Positions 17,035 through 27,400 of a stretch of 64,000 nucleotides of DNA are shown here, piece after piece. Below the pieces are notes generated by a model. It was not told the DNA's origin. It did not search any database and was given only the letters and a program-made list of their open reading frames with translations. Within the stretch, counting starts at the first letter, position 1. Each line of letters starts with the position of its first letter. The stretch is from Palsa-504 sp963822765 (lineage in GTDB: Bacteria > Actinomycetota > Actinomycetes > Streptosporangiales > Streptosporangiaceae): positions 62,001 through 126,000 of the forward strand of contig CAWGJL010000004.1 in NCBI GenBank assembly GCA_963822765.1, read 5' to 3'. The position numbers were made by a program, and so were the translations under genes.

Positions 17035-18540
17035 ATGCTGCTCGCTGAGATCGCCGAGGTATCGCAGGCCGTCGGCGCGACCAGCGCGCGGCTGGCGAAG
17101 GTGGAGTCGCTGGCGGGCGCGCTGCGCGAGGCCGGGCCGCTGGAGGTGCCGATCGCCGTTGCGTACCTGTCCGGGGAGCTGCCGCAGCGGCAGATCGGGG
17201 TGGGCTGGGCGGCGCTGCGGGACGGGTTCCCGGCGGCCGCGATTTCCACTCTGTCGCTGAGCGAGGTAGACGCGGGGTTTTCCGCGATCGGGGCGGTGAG
17301 CGGGAAGGGTTCGGCGGCGGCGCGCAAGGCGCTGGTCGGGGAGCTGTTCGGCCGGGCCACCGCGGACGAGCAGCGCTTCCTGGTCGGGTTGCTCTCGGGT
17401 GAGCTGCGGCAGGGGGCGCTGGAAGGGGTGATGACCGACGCGGTGGCCCGGGCCGCGTCGGTGCCGGTGGCGGAGGTGCGCCGGGCGATGATGCTGCGCG
17501 GCTCGCTGGGCGCGGTGGCGGCGGCGGCGCTGGCGGGCGGGAGCGCCGCGCTGGCGGCGTTCGGGCTGGAGGTCGGGCGCCCGGTGCGGCCGATGCTCGC
17601 GGCCAGCGCGTCGAGCATTTCGGAGGCGTTTTCGCGGGTCGGCGACGGCGCGGCGGCGGCGGCGGAATGGAAGCTGGACGGGATCCGGATCCAGGCGCAC
17701 GTGTCTGCGGGATCCGTGCGGTTGTTCACCCGGACCCTGGATGAGATCACCGGGCGGCTGCCCGAGGTGGTCGCGGTCCTGAGCCAGCTGCCGGTGCGCG
17801 CGGCGGTGTTCGACGGCGAGCTGATCGCGCTGCGCGCGGACGGGCGGCCGATGCCGTTCCAGGACACCTCGTCGCGGGCGGCGAGCTTGGACGGGCCGCC
17901 GTTGTCGGTGTTCCTGTTCGACGTGCTGCACCTGGACGGCGTCGACCTGATCGACCTGCCGGATGCCGAGCGGCACGCTTCGCTGGCCTCGGCGGTGCCG
18001 CCGGCGCTGCTCATGCCGCGGCTGGTGACGTCCTGCGCTGCCGAGGCGTCGGAGTTCTTCCGCGACGCGGTGGCCCGCGGGCACGAGGGCGTGGTGGTCA
18101 AGTCGCTGGACACGGTGTACGCGGCGGGGCGGCGCGGCGCCGGGTGGATCAAGGTCAAGCCGCGGCACACGCTGGACCTGGTCGTGCTGGCCGTCGAGTG
18201 GGGGCACGGGCGGCGGCGCGGCTGGCTGTCCAACCTGCACCTGGGCGCGCGCGACCCGGCCACCGGGGGGTTCGTGATGCTCGGCAAGACGTTCAAGGGC
18301 CTGACCGACGAGCTGCTGACCTGGCAGACGTCGCGGCTGCTTGAGCTGGAATCCCGGCGGGACGCTTACACGGTGTACGTTCGGCCGGAGCTGGTGGTGG
18401 AGATCGCCTTCGACGGCGTGCAGCGCAGCCCGCGCTACCCCGGCGGGCTGGCGCTGCGCTTCGCCCGGGTGCTGCGCTACCGGTCGGACAAGCCGGCCGC
18501 CGAGGCCGACACGATTGACATGGTCCGGGCGCTGGCTCCG
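17035..18540 (+). CDS. ligB: ATP-dependent DNA ligase
   Basis: The protein has an N-terminal DNA-binding domain (about 1-190). The adenylation domain has EWKLDGIRIQ (AMP-acceptor Lys near 213), FDGELIAL, EGVVVKS and WIKVKPR, and a C-terminal OB fold follows. The ~502 residues match mycobacterial LigB-type nick-sealing ligases, which act in repair beside NAD-dependent LigA. The family ending (SDKPAAEADTIDMVRALAP) falls at about 18540, but this frame has no stop and runs on antisense to ffh as far as 20154. Either neighbouring frame stops within 25-50 bases, so a terminal indel is suspected. Confidence 0.87.
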
Positions 18541-20166
18541 TTATTTCTTCTTGTCGCGGCGCTTGAACGCGGCGGGGATGTTGTCCTGAGCGGGCGGCGG
18601 GAAGTTCAGGCCGGGCGGCAGGTTGGCCAGGCCGTCGGCGAGGCTCTGCGGGAAGCCTTCGGGCAGGGCGCCCAGGCCCGTTCCCGGGCTTGCGGGGGTC
18701 TGGCCGCTTTGGTCCTGGGCGGCCGCGGCGCGGTCGAGTTCCGCGGCGCGGCGGGGGTCGCCGCTGCGGGCCGGCTTCTTCTTGCCCTTCTTGCCGCCAC
18801 GGGCGGACTTGGTGGCCGCCCGCCGGGCCATCGCGCTCATGCCCGGGGGCATGCCGGGGATGCCGCCGCTGAACATGGCCCGCATCTGCTTCTGGCCCTC
18901 GAAGAAGTTCGTGACCAGCTGGGCGACCTCACCGATGGCGACCCCGGAGCCCCGGGCGATGCGCGCCCGGCGCGAGCCGTTGATGATCTTGGGGTTGCGC
19001 CGTTCCTCGGGGGTCATGGACCGGACGATGGCCTCGGCGCGGTCCAGGTCCTTGTCGTTGACCTGGGAGAGCAGCTCGCGGTTCTTGGCCGCGCCGGGCA
19101 GCATGCCGAGCAGGTTCCCGATCGGGCCGAGCTTGCGGACCATGGACAGCTGCTCGACGAAGTCCTCGAGCGTGAAGCCTTCGCCGGAGGCGATCCGGCC
19201 GGCCAGGTTAGCCGTCTGATCGGCGTCGAAGGCCTTCTCAGCCTGCTCGATCAGGGTCAGGATGTCGCCCAGGTCGAGGATCCGCGACGCCATCCGGTCC
19301 GGGTGGAACAGGTCGAAGTCCTCGAGCTTCTCCCCCGAGGAGGCGAACATGATCGGCCGGCCGGTCAGCTGCACGATGGACAGCGCGGCGCCGCCGCGGG
19401 CGTCGCCGTCGAGCTTGGTCAGCACGACGGCGTCGTAGCCGACCCCGTCCAGGAAGGCCTGCGCGGTGGCCACCGCGTCCTGGCCGATCATCGCGTCGAC
19501 CACGAACAAGATCTCGTCCGGGTCGGTGGCGTCCCTGATCGCCCGGGCCTGGGCCATCATGTCCTCGTCGACGCCGGTCCGGCCGGCGGTGTCGATGATG
19601 ACCATGTTGTACTGACGGCGCCGGGCCTCGTCCAGCGACTGCCGCGCGACCTGTACCGGGTCGCCGACGCCGTTGCCCGGCTCCGGGGCGTACACCGGAA
19701 CCCCGGCGCGCTCGCCGAGGACCTGGAGCTGCTGGACGGCGTTCGGGCGCTGCAGGTCGGCCGCGACCATGACCGGCGTGTTGCCCTGCTCCTTGAGCCA
19801 CAGCGCGAGCCTGGCCGCCAGCGAGGTCTTACCTGCGCCCTGCAGGCCGGCCAGCATGATGACGGTCGGCGGCACCTTGGCGAAGCGCAGCCGCCGGGCC
19901 TCGCCGCCCAGGATGCCGATCAGTTCCTCGTGCACGATCTTGATGACCTGCTGCGCGGGGTTCAGCGCGGCGGAGACTTCCTCGCCGCCGGCCCGCTCCT
20001 TGACCCGGGCGATGAACTGCCTGACCACCGGGAGCGCGACGTCCGCCTCGAGCAGGGCGATGCGGATCTCGCGCGTGGTCGCGTCGATGTCGGCAGCGGT
20101 CAGCCGTCCCCGGCCGCGCAGCGCCGAAAAGACCTGCGTCAACCGGTCAGATAGGGTCTCAAACAC
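18541..20166 (-). CDS. ffh: Signal recognition particle protein Ffh
   Basis: Ffh is the SRP54 GTPase that delivers nascent membrane proteins to FtsY. The 541-residue product has the N domain (FETLSDRLTQVFSAL), P-loop GLQGAGKTS, DTAGRTGVDEDMM, TKLDGDARGG and an M domain with IGNLLGMLPG and SRRARIARGSG. A Lys/Gly/Pro-rich tail ends in KRRDKKK. The start is the GTG at 20166. It lies 28 bases after glnD and is convergent with the ligase gene. Confidence 0.93.
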   Translation of the reverse strand: MFETLSDRLTQVFSALRGRGRLTAADIDATTREIRIALLEADVALPVVRQFIARVKERAGGEEVSAALNPAQQVIKIVHEELIGILGGEARRLRFAKVPPTVIMLAGLQGAGKTSLAARLALWLKEQGNTPVMVAADLQRPNAVQQLQVLGERAGVPVYAPEPGNGVGDPVQVARQSLDEARRRQYNMVIIDTAGRTGVDEDMMAQARAIRDATDPDEILFVVDAMIGQDAVATAQAFLDGVGYDAVVLTKLDGDARGGAALSIVQLTGRPIMFASSGEKLEDFDLFHPDRMASRILDLGDILTLIEQAEKAFDADQTANLAGRIASGEGFTLEDFVEQLSMVRKLGPIGNLLGMLPGAAKNRELLSQVNDKDLDRAEAIVRSMTPEERRNPKIINGSRRARIARGSGVAIGEVAQLVTNFFEGQKQMRAMFSGGIPGMPPGMSAMARRAATKSARGGKKGKKKPARSGDPRRAAELDRAAAAQDQSGQTPASPGTGLGALPEGFPQSLADGLANLPPGLNFPPPAQDNIPAAFKRRDKKK

Positions 20167-20194
20167 GTTGTCCAGGCTACCGGTAGGCGGACCC

Positions 20195-22441
20195 TCAGCC
20201 GGCCAGTGCCGCCAGGACGCAGTGAACGGTGGCCAGGCGCTGCTCCCGGTCGGCCAGCGGCTGGCCGTCCTCACCGGTCACGTAGAACACGTCGACCACC
20301 TCGGCGCCCAGCGTCTCGACCCGGGCCGCGCGGACGTTGAGGCCGCATTCGCCCAGGGCCCGGCCCACCCGCCAGAGCAGCCCGGGCGCGTCGTGCGCGC
20401 GGACCTCCACGATGGTGGCGGTTTCCGAGGCGTCGTCGACCAGGGTGACCTTGGGCGCGGGGACCGCGGCGCCGCGCGGCGGGCCGGCCCGCGCCCGGCG
20501 TTCCAGCCGGTCCGCCACGTCCAGCCGGCCGAGCAGCATCCGGCGCAGGTCCCCGGCCACCAGGGTCGGGTCGGGCGGCTCGCCGAACTCGGGCTCCACG
20601 TCGAACACGGTGACCGCGGTCTCCCCGACCGAGGTGGCGTTGGCGCTGCGGACCGCCAGGCGGTGCGCGGCCAGCACGCCGGCCGCGCGCCACAGCAGGC
20701 CGGGCCGGTCGGGCGCGACCACGGTCACCTCGGCGCCGCATACGGTCGCGGCCGGGCCGCCGCCCGCGGCCAGCGTGAGCTGATCGTCGCGGAGCGGGGC
20801 CGGCTCGGGCCGGGGCTGGCCGGCCAGCACCGCCGCGACCCGCCGGACCAGGTCGGCGACGAGCGTGGCCTTCCAGTCGTTCCACGCGGCGGGCCCGGTG
20901 GCCAGGCCGTCGGAGATGGCCAGCGCGTGCAGCAGCTCGAGCAGCGCCCGGCTGGGCACCAGCGCCGCCACCTGCTTGACCGTCACCGGGTCATCCAGGT
21001 CGCGCCGGGTGGCGACCATGGGCAGCAGCAGGTGGTGCCGGACGGCCGAGGCGACCAGGCCGACATCGGCCTCGGGCAGCCCCATCCGCCGGCTCACGTC
21101 GCGGGCCACGACCTCGCCGGTGACGCTGTGGTCACCGGGCCAGCCCTTGCCGATGTCGTGCAGCAGGGCGGTCAGCAGCAGCAGGTCGGGCCGGGCGACC
21201 TCGCGGGTCAGCGCGGCCGCGTGGCTGGCCGCCTCGACCAGGTGCCGGTCCACGGTGAACGTGTGCAGCGGGTTGCGCTGCGGCCGGTTCCTGACCCGTT
21301 CCCAGTCCGGGATCAGCGAGGTGATCAGGCCCTGCTTATTCCCGGCCGTATCCAGCGCCTCCCATACGCTGACCGCGGACGGGCCGGCCCCGAGCAGGGC
21401 CAGCAGGGCGTCACGGGCCGGGGCCGGCCACGGGACGGGCAACGGCGGGCATTCGGTGAGCCGGTCCAGGGTGCGCGGCGACAGCGGCAGCCCGGCCTGC
21501 GCGGCGGCTGCCGCGGCCCGCAGGACCAGGACCGGGTCGCCGGCCGGGTCGGCCGCCCGGGCCAGGACGACCTCGCCGTCCTGCTCCACCACGCCGTCGG
21601 CCAGCGGCAGGCGGTCGGCCGGGCGGCGGGTCCGCGGGCGGCGCTGACGAAGGCGGTCGGCCTGGCGGAAGGTGTGGTCGACGGCGTAGGCGACGGTCCG
21701 CGCGGCGCCGGCCAGCATGCGCAGCAGCACGTCACCGTCGAGCAGGCCGAGGGCCCGGGCCACCTCGTCCTGCTCCTCGAGCACGAGCCGGTCCAGGCGG
21801 CGCCCGGTGATCTCGTGCAGCGCGTGCCTTGTGTCGAGGATCTGGTCGTAGGCGGTGCGCACCTTGGGCCCGGGCGCGGGCGCCACCCACGCGGCGGCCA
21901 CGGCCTGGATCGCGTGCACGTCCCGCAGCCCGCCCCGGGCCTCCTTCAGGTCCGGTTCCAGCAGGAAGGCGAGCTCGCCGCTGATCCTGGTGCGTTCGTC
22001 GCGGGCGGCGTGCAGCTCGGCCAGCCGGGCCGGCGCGGCGGCGCGCCAGTCCTCCAGGGCGCCGGCGCGCAGGCGTTCGGTGAGGTCGGGATCGCCGGCC
22101 ACGTGCCGCGCGGACAGCAGCCCGAGCGCGACCTTCAGGTCGGTGCGGGCCACCCGCCGGGCCTGCGGCACGGTGCGGACCGCGTGGTCGAGCTCGGCGC
22201 CGGAGTCCCAGACCGGATACCAGATCCGGTCCGCGATGCCCGCGATGTCGTCCCGCCCGCCGTGCAGCAGCACCACGTCCAGGTCGCTGCGGGGCAGCAG
22301 TTCCCGGCGCCCGTACCCGCCGACGGCCACCAGGGCCACGCCCGGTTCGGCACCCAGGAGCCCGGCCAGCCACCGGTCGACCGCAGTGGTGCGGCGGGCC
22401 CGGTCCGCGGCGAACGAGGTCACGGTTCCCGGGACGCTCAT
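20195..22441 (-). CDS. glnD: PII nucleotidyltransferase/removing enzyme GlnD
   Basis: The 748-residue enzyme has the nucleotidyltransferase motif GGYGRRELLPRSDLDV (about 41-58) and an HD phosphohydrolase region (FTVDRHLVEAA, LLHDIGKGWPGDHS). Two C-terminal ACT domains sense glutamine (VTVVAPDRPGLLWR, VRAHDAPGLLWRVG). It modifies and demodifies PII according to nitrogen state. In actinobacteria the enzyme adenylylates Tyr51. It lies 16 bases downstream of glnB. Confidence 0.92.
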   Translation of the reverse strand: MSVPGTVTSFAADRARRTTAVDRWLAGLLGAEPGVALVAVGGYGRRELLPRSDLDVVLLHGGRDDIAGIADRIWYPVWDSGAELDHAVRTVPQARRVARTDLKVALGLLSARHVAGDPDLTERLRAGALEDWRAAAPARLAELHAARDERTRISGELAFLLEPDLKEARGGLRDVHAIQAVAAAWVAPAPGPKVRTAYDQILDTRHALHEITGRRLDRLVLEEQDEVARALGLLDGDVLLRMLAGAARTVAYAVDHTFRQADRLRQRRPRTRRPADRLPLADGVVEQDGEVVLARAADPAGDPVLVLRAAAAAAQAGLPLSPRTLDRLTECPPLPVPWPAPARDALLALLGAGPSAVSVWEALDTAGNKQGLITSLIPDWERVRNRPQRNPLHTFTVDRHLVEAASHAAALTREVARPDLLLLTALLHDIGKGWPGDHSVTGEVVARDVSRRMGLPEADVGLVASAVRHHLLLPMVATRRDLDDPVTVKQVAALVPSRALLELLHALAISDGLATGPAAWNDWKATLVADLVRRVAAVLAGQPRPEPAPLRDDQLTLAAGGGPAATVCGAEVTVVAPDRPGLLWRAAGVLAAHRLAVRSANATSVGETAVTVFDVEPEFGEPPDPTLVAGDLRRMLLGRLDVADRLERRARAGPPRGAAVPAPKVTLVDDASETATIVEVRAHDAPGLLWRVGRALGECGLNVRAARVETLGAEVVDVFYVTGEDGQPLADREQRLATVHCVLAALAG

Positions 22442-22457
22442 GGGTTTGTTTTGCGGC

Positions 22458-22796
22458 TCAGATGGCGTCTGGTCCGCGCTCTCCGGTGCGCACCCGGACC
22501 ACGGTTTCCACCGGCACCGACCAGACCTTCCCGTCGCCGATCCGGCCGGTCTGCGCCGCCTTGACCACCACCCCGATCAGGTCGTCGGCGTCCTCGTCCT
22601 CGCACAGGACCTCGACGCGGACCTTCGGGACCAGGTCGACCTGGTACTCGGCGCCGCGGTACACCTCGGTGTGGCCGCGCTGCCTGCCGTATCCGCTCGC
22701 TTCGGTGACGGTCAGGCCGTGGACGCCGAACGCCTGCAGCGCGGCCTTGACGTCGTCCAGCTTGAACGGCTTGATGACAGCGGTGATGAGCTTCAT
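22458..22796 (-). CDS. glnB: Nitrogen regulatory protein PII
   Basis: The 112-residue PII protein has MKLITAVIKPFKLDDVK, the T-loop GHTEVYRGAEYQVD with the modifiable Tyr51, and the signature GRIGDGKVWSVPVE. PII trimers bind ATP/ADP and 2-oxoglutarate and report nitrogen status. In many actinobacteria the operon is amtB-glnB-glnD. Here ftsY lies directly upstream and no ammonium transporter is present. A GlnR-like half-site pair occurs ~100 bases upstream. Confidence 0.93.
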   Translation of the reverse strand: MKLITAVIKPFKLDDVKAALQAFGVHGLTVTEASGYGRQRGHTEVYRGAEYQVDLVPKVRVEVLCEDEDADDLIGVVVKAAQTGRIGDGKVWSVPVETVVRVRTGERGPDAI

Positions 22797-22897
22797 CGTC
22801 GGGTGTCCCTTCGCCAGTGCTGTACCTGACCTTCGGCCGCGGAGGTTTCGCCGGGCCTGTCGGCGTGTGTCGGCGAGGTGAAAGACGCCGCTGGCGT

Positions 22898-22913
22898 GTT
22901 ACATCCGTGTTTC
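22898..22913 (-). promoter_or_regulatory. GlnR-like binding site upstream of glnB
   Basis: On the coding strand, GAAAC, six bases, then GTAAC matches the 5-6-5 spacing of actinobacterial GlnR boxes (GTnAC-n6-GAAAC and its continuation). It lies ~100 bases upstream of the glnB start, consistent with nitrogen control of glnB-glnD. Only one good half-site pair is visible. Confidence 0.4.
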
Positions 22914-22932
22914 GTTGTTCTTGTTTGGCGGT

Positions 22933-24078
22933 CTAGCCGAGGATGGCGTCGACGAAGGCGGCCGGGTCGAACGGGGCCAGGTCGTCCGGTCCCTCGCCGA
23001 GGCCGACCAGCTTGACCGGAACGCCCAGCTCGCGCTGCACGGCGATGACGATGCCGCCCTTGGCCGTCCCGTCGAGCTTGGTCAGCACGATGCCGGTGAC
23101 GTCGACCACCTCGCCGAACACCCGCGCCTGCCGCAGCCCGTTCTGCCCGGTGGTGGCGTCCAGCACCAGCAGCACCTCGTCCACCGGGGCCTTCTTCTCG
23201 ACCACGCGCTTGACCTTGCCGAGCTCGTCCATCAGCCCGACCTTGGTGTGCAGCCGCCCGGCGGTGTCGATGATGACCGCGTCGACGCCGGTCTCGATGC
23301 CCTCGCTGACCGCCTCGAAGGCCACGCTGGCCGGGTCGGCGCCGTCCCGGTCGGCGCGCACGGTCCTGGCCCCGACCCGCTCGCCCCAGGTCTGCAGCTG
23401 GTCGGCGGCGGCCGCGCGGAACGTGTCGGCCGCGCCCAGCAGCACGGTCTCCCCGTCCCCGATCAGGGCCCGGGCCAGCTTGCCGCAGGTCGTGGTCTTG
23501 CCGGTGCCGTTCACGCCGACCATGAGGACCACCGCGGGCGTGCCGCCGTGCTTCGCCGTGCGAAGCGAGCGGTCCTCGTCGCCGAGCTGGTAGAGCAGCT
23601 CTTCACGGAGCAGGTTCTTGACCTCGGCCGGGCCGCGGACGCCGAGCACCTTGACCTTGGTCTTCAGGTCGTCCACCATCAGCCGCGCGGGCACCACGCC
23701 CACGTCGGCGGTGATGAGCACCTCTTCTATCTCGTCCCAGGTAGCGTCGTCGAGCTTGTCCCGGGAGAGCAGGTTCAGCAGCGCCGAGCCCACCGAGCTC
23801 TGGGAGCGGGCCAGCCGGGCCCGCAGCCGCACCATCCGGCCCGCGGACGGCGGCGGGCGCTCGACCTCGATCACGGCCGCGGTGGCCTGGGGCTCCCCGG
23901 GCTCGGCCGCTGCTTGCTCGGCTTGCTCGGCTTGGCTCGGTTTGGCGGGCGTCGTCGGCAGCGACGGCTGCGCGGGCGGGGCCGAGACGCGGCCGCGGCG
24001 GGGCCGGACGAACAGCAGCCAGCCGCCGGTTCCGAGGGCCAGGACCGCGATGACGATGATCAGGATTACGTATTCCAT
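22933..24078 (-). CDS. ftsY: Signal recognition particle receptor FtsY
   Basis: FtsY docks SRP at the membrane. The start at 24078 gives 381 residues. An N-terminal hydrophobic anchor (YVILIIVIAVLALGTGGWLLF region) and an acidic/Ala linker come first. The NG domain follows, with GVNGTGKTTTCGKLA, DTAGRLHTKVGLM and TKLDGTAKGG. A frame continues upstream to 24243, but that sequence is the repeat array and not family sequence. Confidence 0.92.
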   Translation of the reverse strand: MEYVILIIVIAVLALGTGGWLLFVRPRRGRVSAPPAQPSLPTTPAKPSQAEQAEQAAAEPGEPQATAAVIEVERPPPSAGRMVRLRARLARSQSSVGSALLNLLSRDKLDDATWDEIEEVLITADVGVVPARLMVDDLKTKVKVLGVRGPAEVKNLLREELLYQLGDEDRSLRTAKHGGTPAVVLMVGVNGTGKTTTCGKLARALIGDGETVLLGAADTFRAAAADQLQTWGERVGARTVRADRDGADPASVAFEAVSEGIETGVDAVIIDTAGRLHTKVGLMDELGKVKRVVEKKAPVDEVLLVLDATTGQNGLRQARVFGEVVDVTGIVLTKLDGTAKGGIVIAVQRELGVPVKLVGLGEGPDDLAPFDPAAFVDAILG

Positions 24079-24121
24079 CAGGCTCACAGTCTCCCAGACC
24101 TCGTCAGGTGCCGCATCCATC

Positions 24122-24248
24122 GGGGCTCGTGGCACACAGGCCCCGATAGACGGGGGTTGTGGCACACGGGCCCCGAACGGTTCGCGCCGACGTTTGGGGG
24201 TTGTGGCACACAGGCCCCGATAGACGGGGGTTGTGGCACACAAGCCCT
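24122..24248. repeat. 127-bp array of four 23-bp palindromes (array 1)
   Basis: Four near-palindromic 23-mers of the form GGGGnTTGTGGCACACAnGCCCC start at 24122, 24152, 24196 and 24226. Start-to-start spacing is 30, 44 and 30 bp. The short gaps are GATAGAC both times; the middle gap is 21 bp. The array lies between ftsY and smc. The same layout recurs at 60488-60614. Confidence 0.85.
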
Positions 24249-24296
24249 ATAAGGGGCGCACGGCGGTGAGTGCGGGGCCTGGCTGGGGCTCGGGCG

Positions 24297-24401
24297 GGGC
24301 GCGGGGTCGGGGGCGGATGGGCGCGGGGTCGGGCGGACGGGCGCGGGGTCGGGGGCGGACGGGCGCGGGGTCGGGGGCGGACGGGCGCGGGGTCAGGCGG
24401 G
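24297..24401. repeat. G-rich tandem repeat, ~22-bp unit, about 4.5 copies
   Basis: The unit is close to GGGCGCGGGGTCGGGGGC followed by GGAC, with one shorter copy. It abuts and slightly overlaps the smc stop. The plus strand has many runs of four or five G and could form quadruplexes. No coding function is apparent. Confidence 0.8.
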
Positions 24402-27400
24402 CTGGCGGGTGGCTAGTTGCTGGCTGATCACGGCGGAGACGCCGTCGCCGCGCATGCTGATGCCGTAGAGGGCGTCGGCGGCTTCCATGGTGCGTCGCTG
24501 GTGGGTGATGACGATCAGCTGGGAACTCTCGCGCAGCTCCTCGAAGACGCCGAGCAGGCGCTGCAGGTTGGTGTCGTCCAGGGCGGCCTCGACCTCGTCC
24601 AGCACGTAGAACGGGGAGGGGCGGGCCTTGAAGATGGCGAACAGGTAGGCGATGGCGGTCAGCGACCGCTCCCCGCCGGACAGCAGCGAGAGCCGCTTGA
24701 CCTTCTTGCCCGGCGGCCGGGCCTCGATCTCGATCCCGGTGGCCAGCATGTCGTCCGGCTCGGTCAGGACCAGGTTGCCCTGGCCGCCGGGGAACAGCCG
24801 GGAGAACAGCTGCTCGAACTCCCGGGCGGTGTCGGCGTAGGCGGAGGCGAACACCTCCTGGACCCGGTCGTCGACCTCCTTGACCACGGTGAGCAGGTCG
24901 CGGCGGGTCTTGCGCAGGTCTTCCAGCTGGGTGGCGAGGAACTGGTGGCGTTCGGTCAGGGCGGCGTACTCCTCCAGGGCCAGCGGGTTGACCTTGCCCA
25001 GCCGGTCGAGCTGGCGCTGGGCGTCGGCGGCCCGGCGCTCGATCTCGGTCCGGTCGTAGCGGGACGGGAGCGCCGAATCGTCACCGGGCACCGGCACCGG
25101 GACCTCCGGGCCGTACTCGGCGACCAGGGCGTCGGCCTCGATGCCGAACTCCTCCAGCGCGTGATCGGACAGCTGGGCCAGCCGCAGCCGGTGCTCGGCG
25201 CGCGCGATCTCGGTACCGTGCGCGGTGTTCACCACCGTGTCCAGGTCGGCGGCCAGGTCGCGGACCCGGGCCCGGACGGCCTTGAGCTCGCCGGCCCCGC
25301 CCGCGCTGGCCGCCTGCGCCTCCGCCCGGCGGGCCTGGGCTTGCGCCACCGAGCGTTCGGCCGCCTCGACCGCGTAGCGGGCGCCCAGGGCGACGGCCCC
25401 GGCCACGGCGGCCTGCTCGGCGCGCCGGGCGCGGCGCTGCGTGGCGCGCTCGCGGGCCTGCCGCTCGGCGGCCGCGGTCGCGGTCAGCGAGTCGGCCCGG
25501 CCGTCGATGGCGCGCAGCCGCTCCTCGGCGGTGCGGACCTCGAGCCGGGCCTCCATCTCGGCGTCCCGGGCCGACGCGCACCGCCCGGCCAGGTCCTCGG
25601 TGTCGGTCTCGTCCTCCGGCGCGTCCTCCGCGAGATCCGCCCCGGCTTCGGCCTCGGCCAGCTCGGCCTGGAGCTGCTCCAGCTTGGACAGGTCCTTCTC
25701 GGCGGCCAGCCGGGCCGCGGTGATGGCGGCCTCGACCCGGCCCGCCTCGTCCTTGGCTGCCCGGGCCGCACCCGCCAGCCGGCCCAGCCGGCCGGAGATC
25801 TCGGCCGCCGCGGCGTCGGCTTCGTGCCTGCGGGTCAGGGTCTGCGCCACCGCCTCCCGGGCGGCTTCCTCGGCTTCCGCGGCCACCGCCAGATCCTGCG
25901 CCGCCGCCTCGCAGGCCCACTCGGCCGCGGCCAGCCCGGCGGCCGCCTCGTCCGCCGCCGCCCGCACCTCGAACAGGCTCTGCTGCCGCGCGCCGCCACC
26001 CTGGGCCCAGTGCGCCCCGAGCAGGTCACCGGTCAGCGTCACCGCCTTAAGGGCGGGATTATCCCGAACGATCCGGCGGGCCTGCGGCAGGTCATCGGCC
26101 ACGACGACGCCGTGCAGGAGCTCGGCGGTGGCCTGAGCCAGCTCGGCGGGCGCCTGCACCAGGTCGCTGGCCATGGTGACACCGGGGGCTGCCGTGACCG
26201 GTGTGACCGGTGTGACTGATGTGACTGATGCGGCGAGATCGTGGGCGATGACCAGGGCGGCGCTGCCGGCGTCGGACTGGCGGAGCGCGGACAGGATCTC
26301 GGCGGCGGCGTCCAGGCTGGTCACGGCGATGGCCTCGGCGGCGGCACCCAGGGCGGCCGCGATGGCCACTTCGTAGCCGTCCGTGACCCGCAGCTGAGCC
26401 GCGAACGAACCAAGCACGCCGGCGAACCGGTCCGGGTCGGCCAGCAGCGCCGCGGACGCGTCCGCGCCGCGCCGGGCCGCCTCGGCCAGCGTCTCGGCCC
26501 GGGCCCGGAGAGCGGCCAGCTCGCGGACGGATTCACGTTCCGCGGTGCGGAGAACCACGGTCCGTTCGGACAATTCGGTCAAGGTCTCGGCGGCCTGCTG
26601 ATGTGCGGCGGCCAGCTCGCTACGGTCCTCCCGCGGCCCGCCACCCAGTTCCTGCACCTGGTCGTAGGAGGCCTGAGCCAGCTCGGCCCGTTCGGCGGCC
26701 TGCTCGGCGGAGACGGCCAGGCGGTCCATCTCCTCCTGCGCGGCCGCGACGCGGCTGTCGGCCGCGCCGACCTGCTCGCGCAGCCGGGCCAGCCGGGTGG
26801 ACCGGGCGGCGGCGGCGCGGGCGCCCTCGGCCTGCCGGCGTTCGGCCGCGGCGAGCTGGGCCTCGGCGGCGGTGCGTTCGGCCATGGCGGCGGCCAGCAC
26901 CTCGCGGCCCGCCGCGAGCCGGGTGGTGAGTGCCGCTTCCTCGTCGCGCAGCTCGGCGGCCTGCCGGTCCAGTTCGTCGGGGTCGCGGCCGGGGCGCTCG
27001 GGGTCGGTCTGCTCGGTCAGCAGGGTGTGCCGCTGGGCGGCCAGGTTCTGGGTCGAGCGCAGCCGCTCGGCCAGCGAAGACAGCGCGAACCAGGTCTCCT
27101 GGGCGCGGGCCAGGGTGGCCGAGGCCTGCTGGGCGGCCTGGTCCAGGTCGGCCTCGGTGGCCCGGGCCCGGGCCACCTCCTGCTCCAGGGCGGTGCGGCG
27201 GGCCACCGCGGCCGCCTCGTCGGCCTCGTCGCGCTGCAGTTCGGCGGCCAGCGTCACGTAGTCGTCGGCCAGCAGCCGCAGCCGCGCATCGCGCAGGTCG
27301 GCCGCGATCACGGCCGCCTTCTTGGCCATCTCGGCCTGCCGGCCGAGCGGCTTGAGCCGGCGGCCAAGCTCAGCGGTCAGGTCGACCAGCCGGGTCAGGT

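Noticed and set aside
17035..20154. A 1039-residue DNA ligase
   Set aside because: Everything after ~18540 is antisense to ffh and shows no protein-like sequence.
24122..24248. CRISPR array
   Set aside because: The repeats are palindromic 23-mers separated by alternating 7- and 21-bp gaps, the gaps are too short for spacers, and no cas genes are present.
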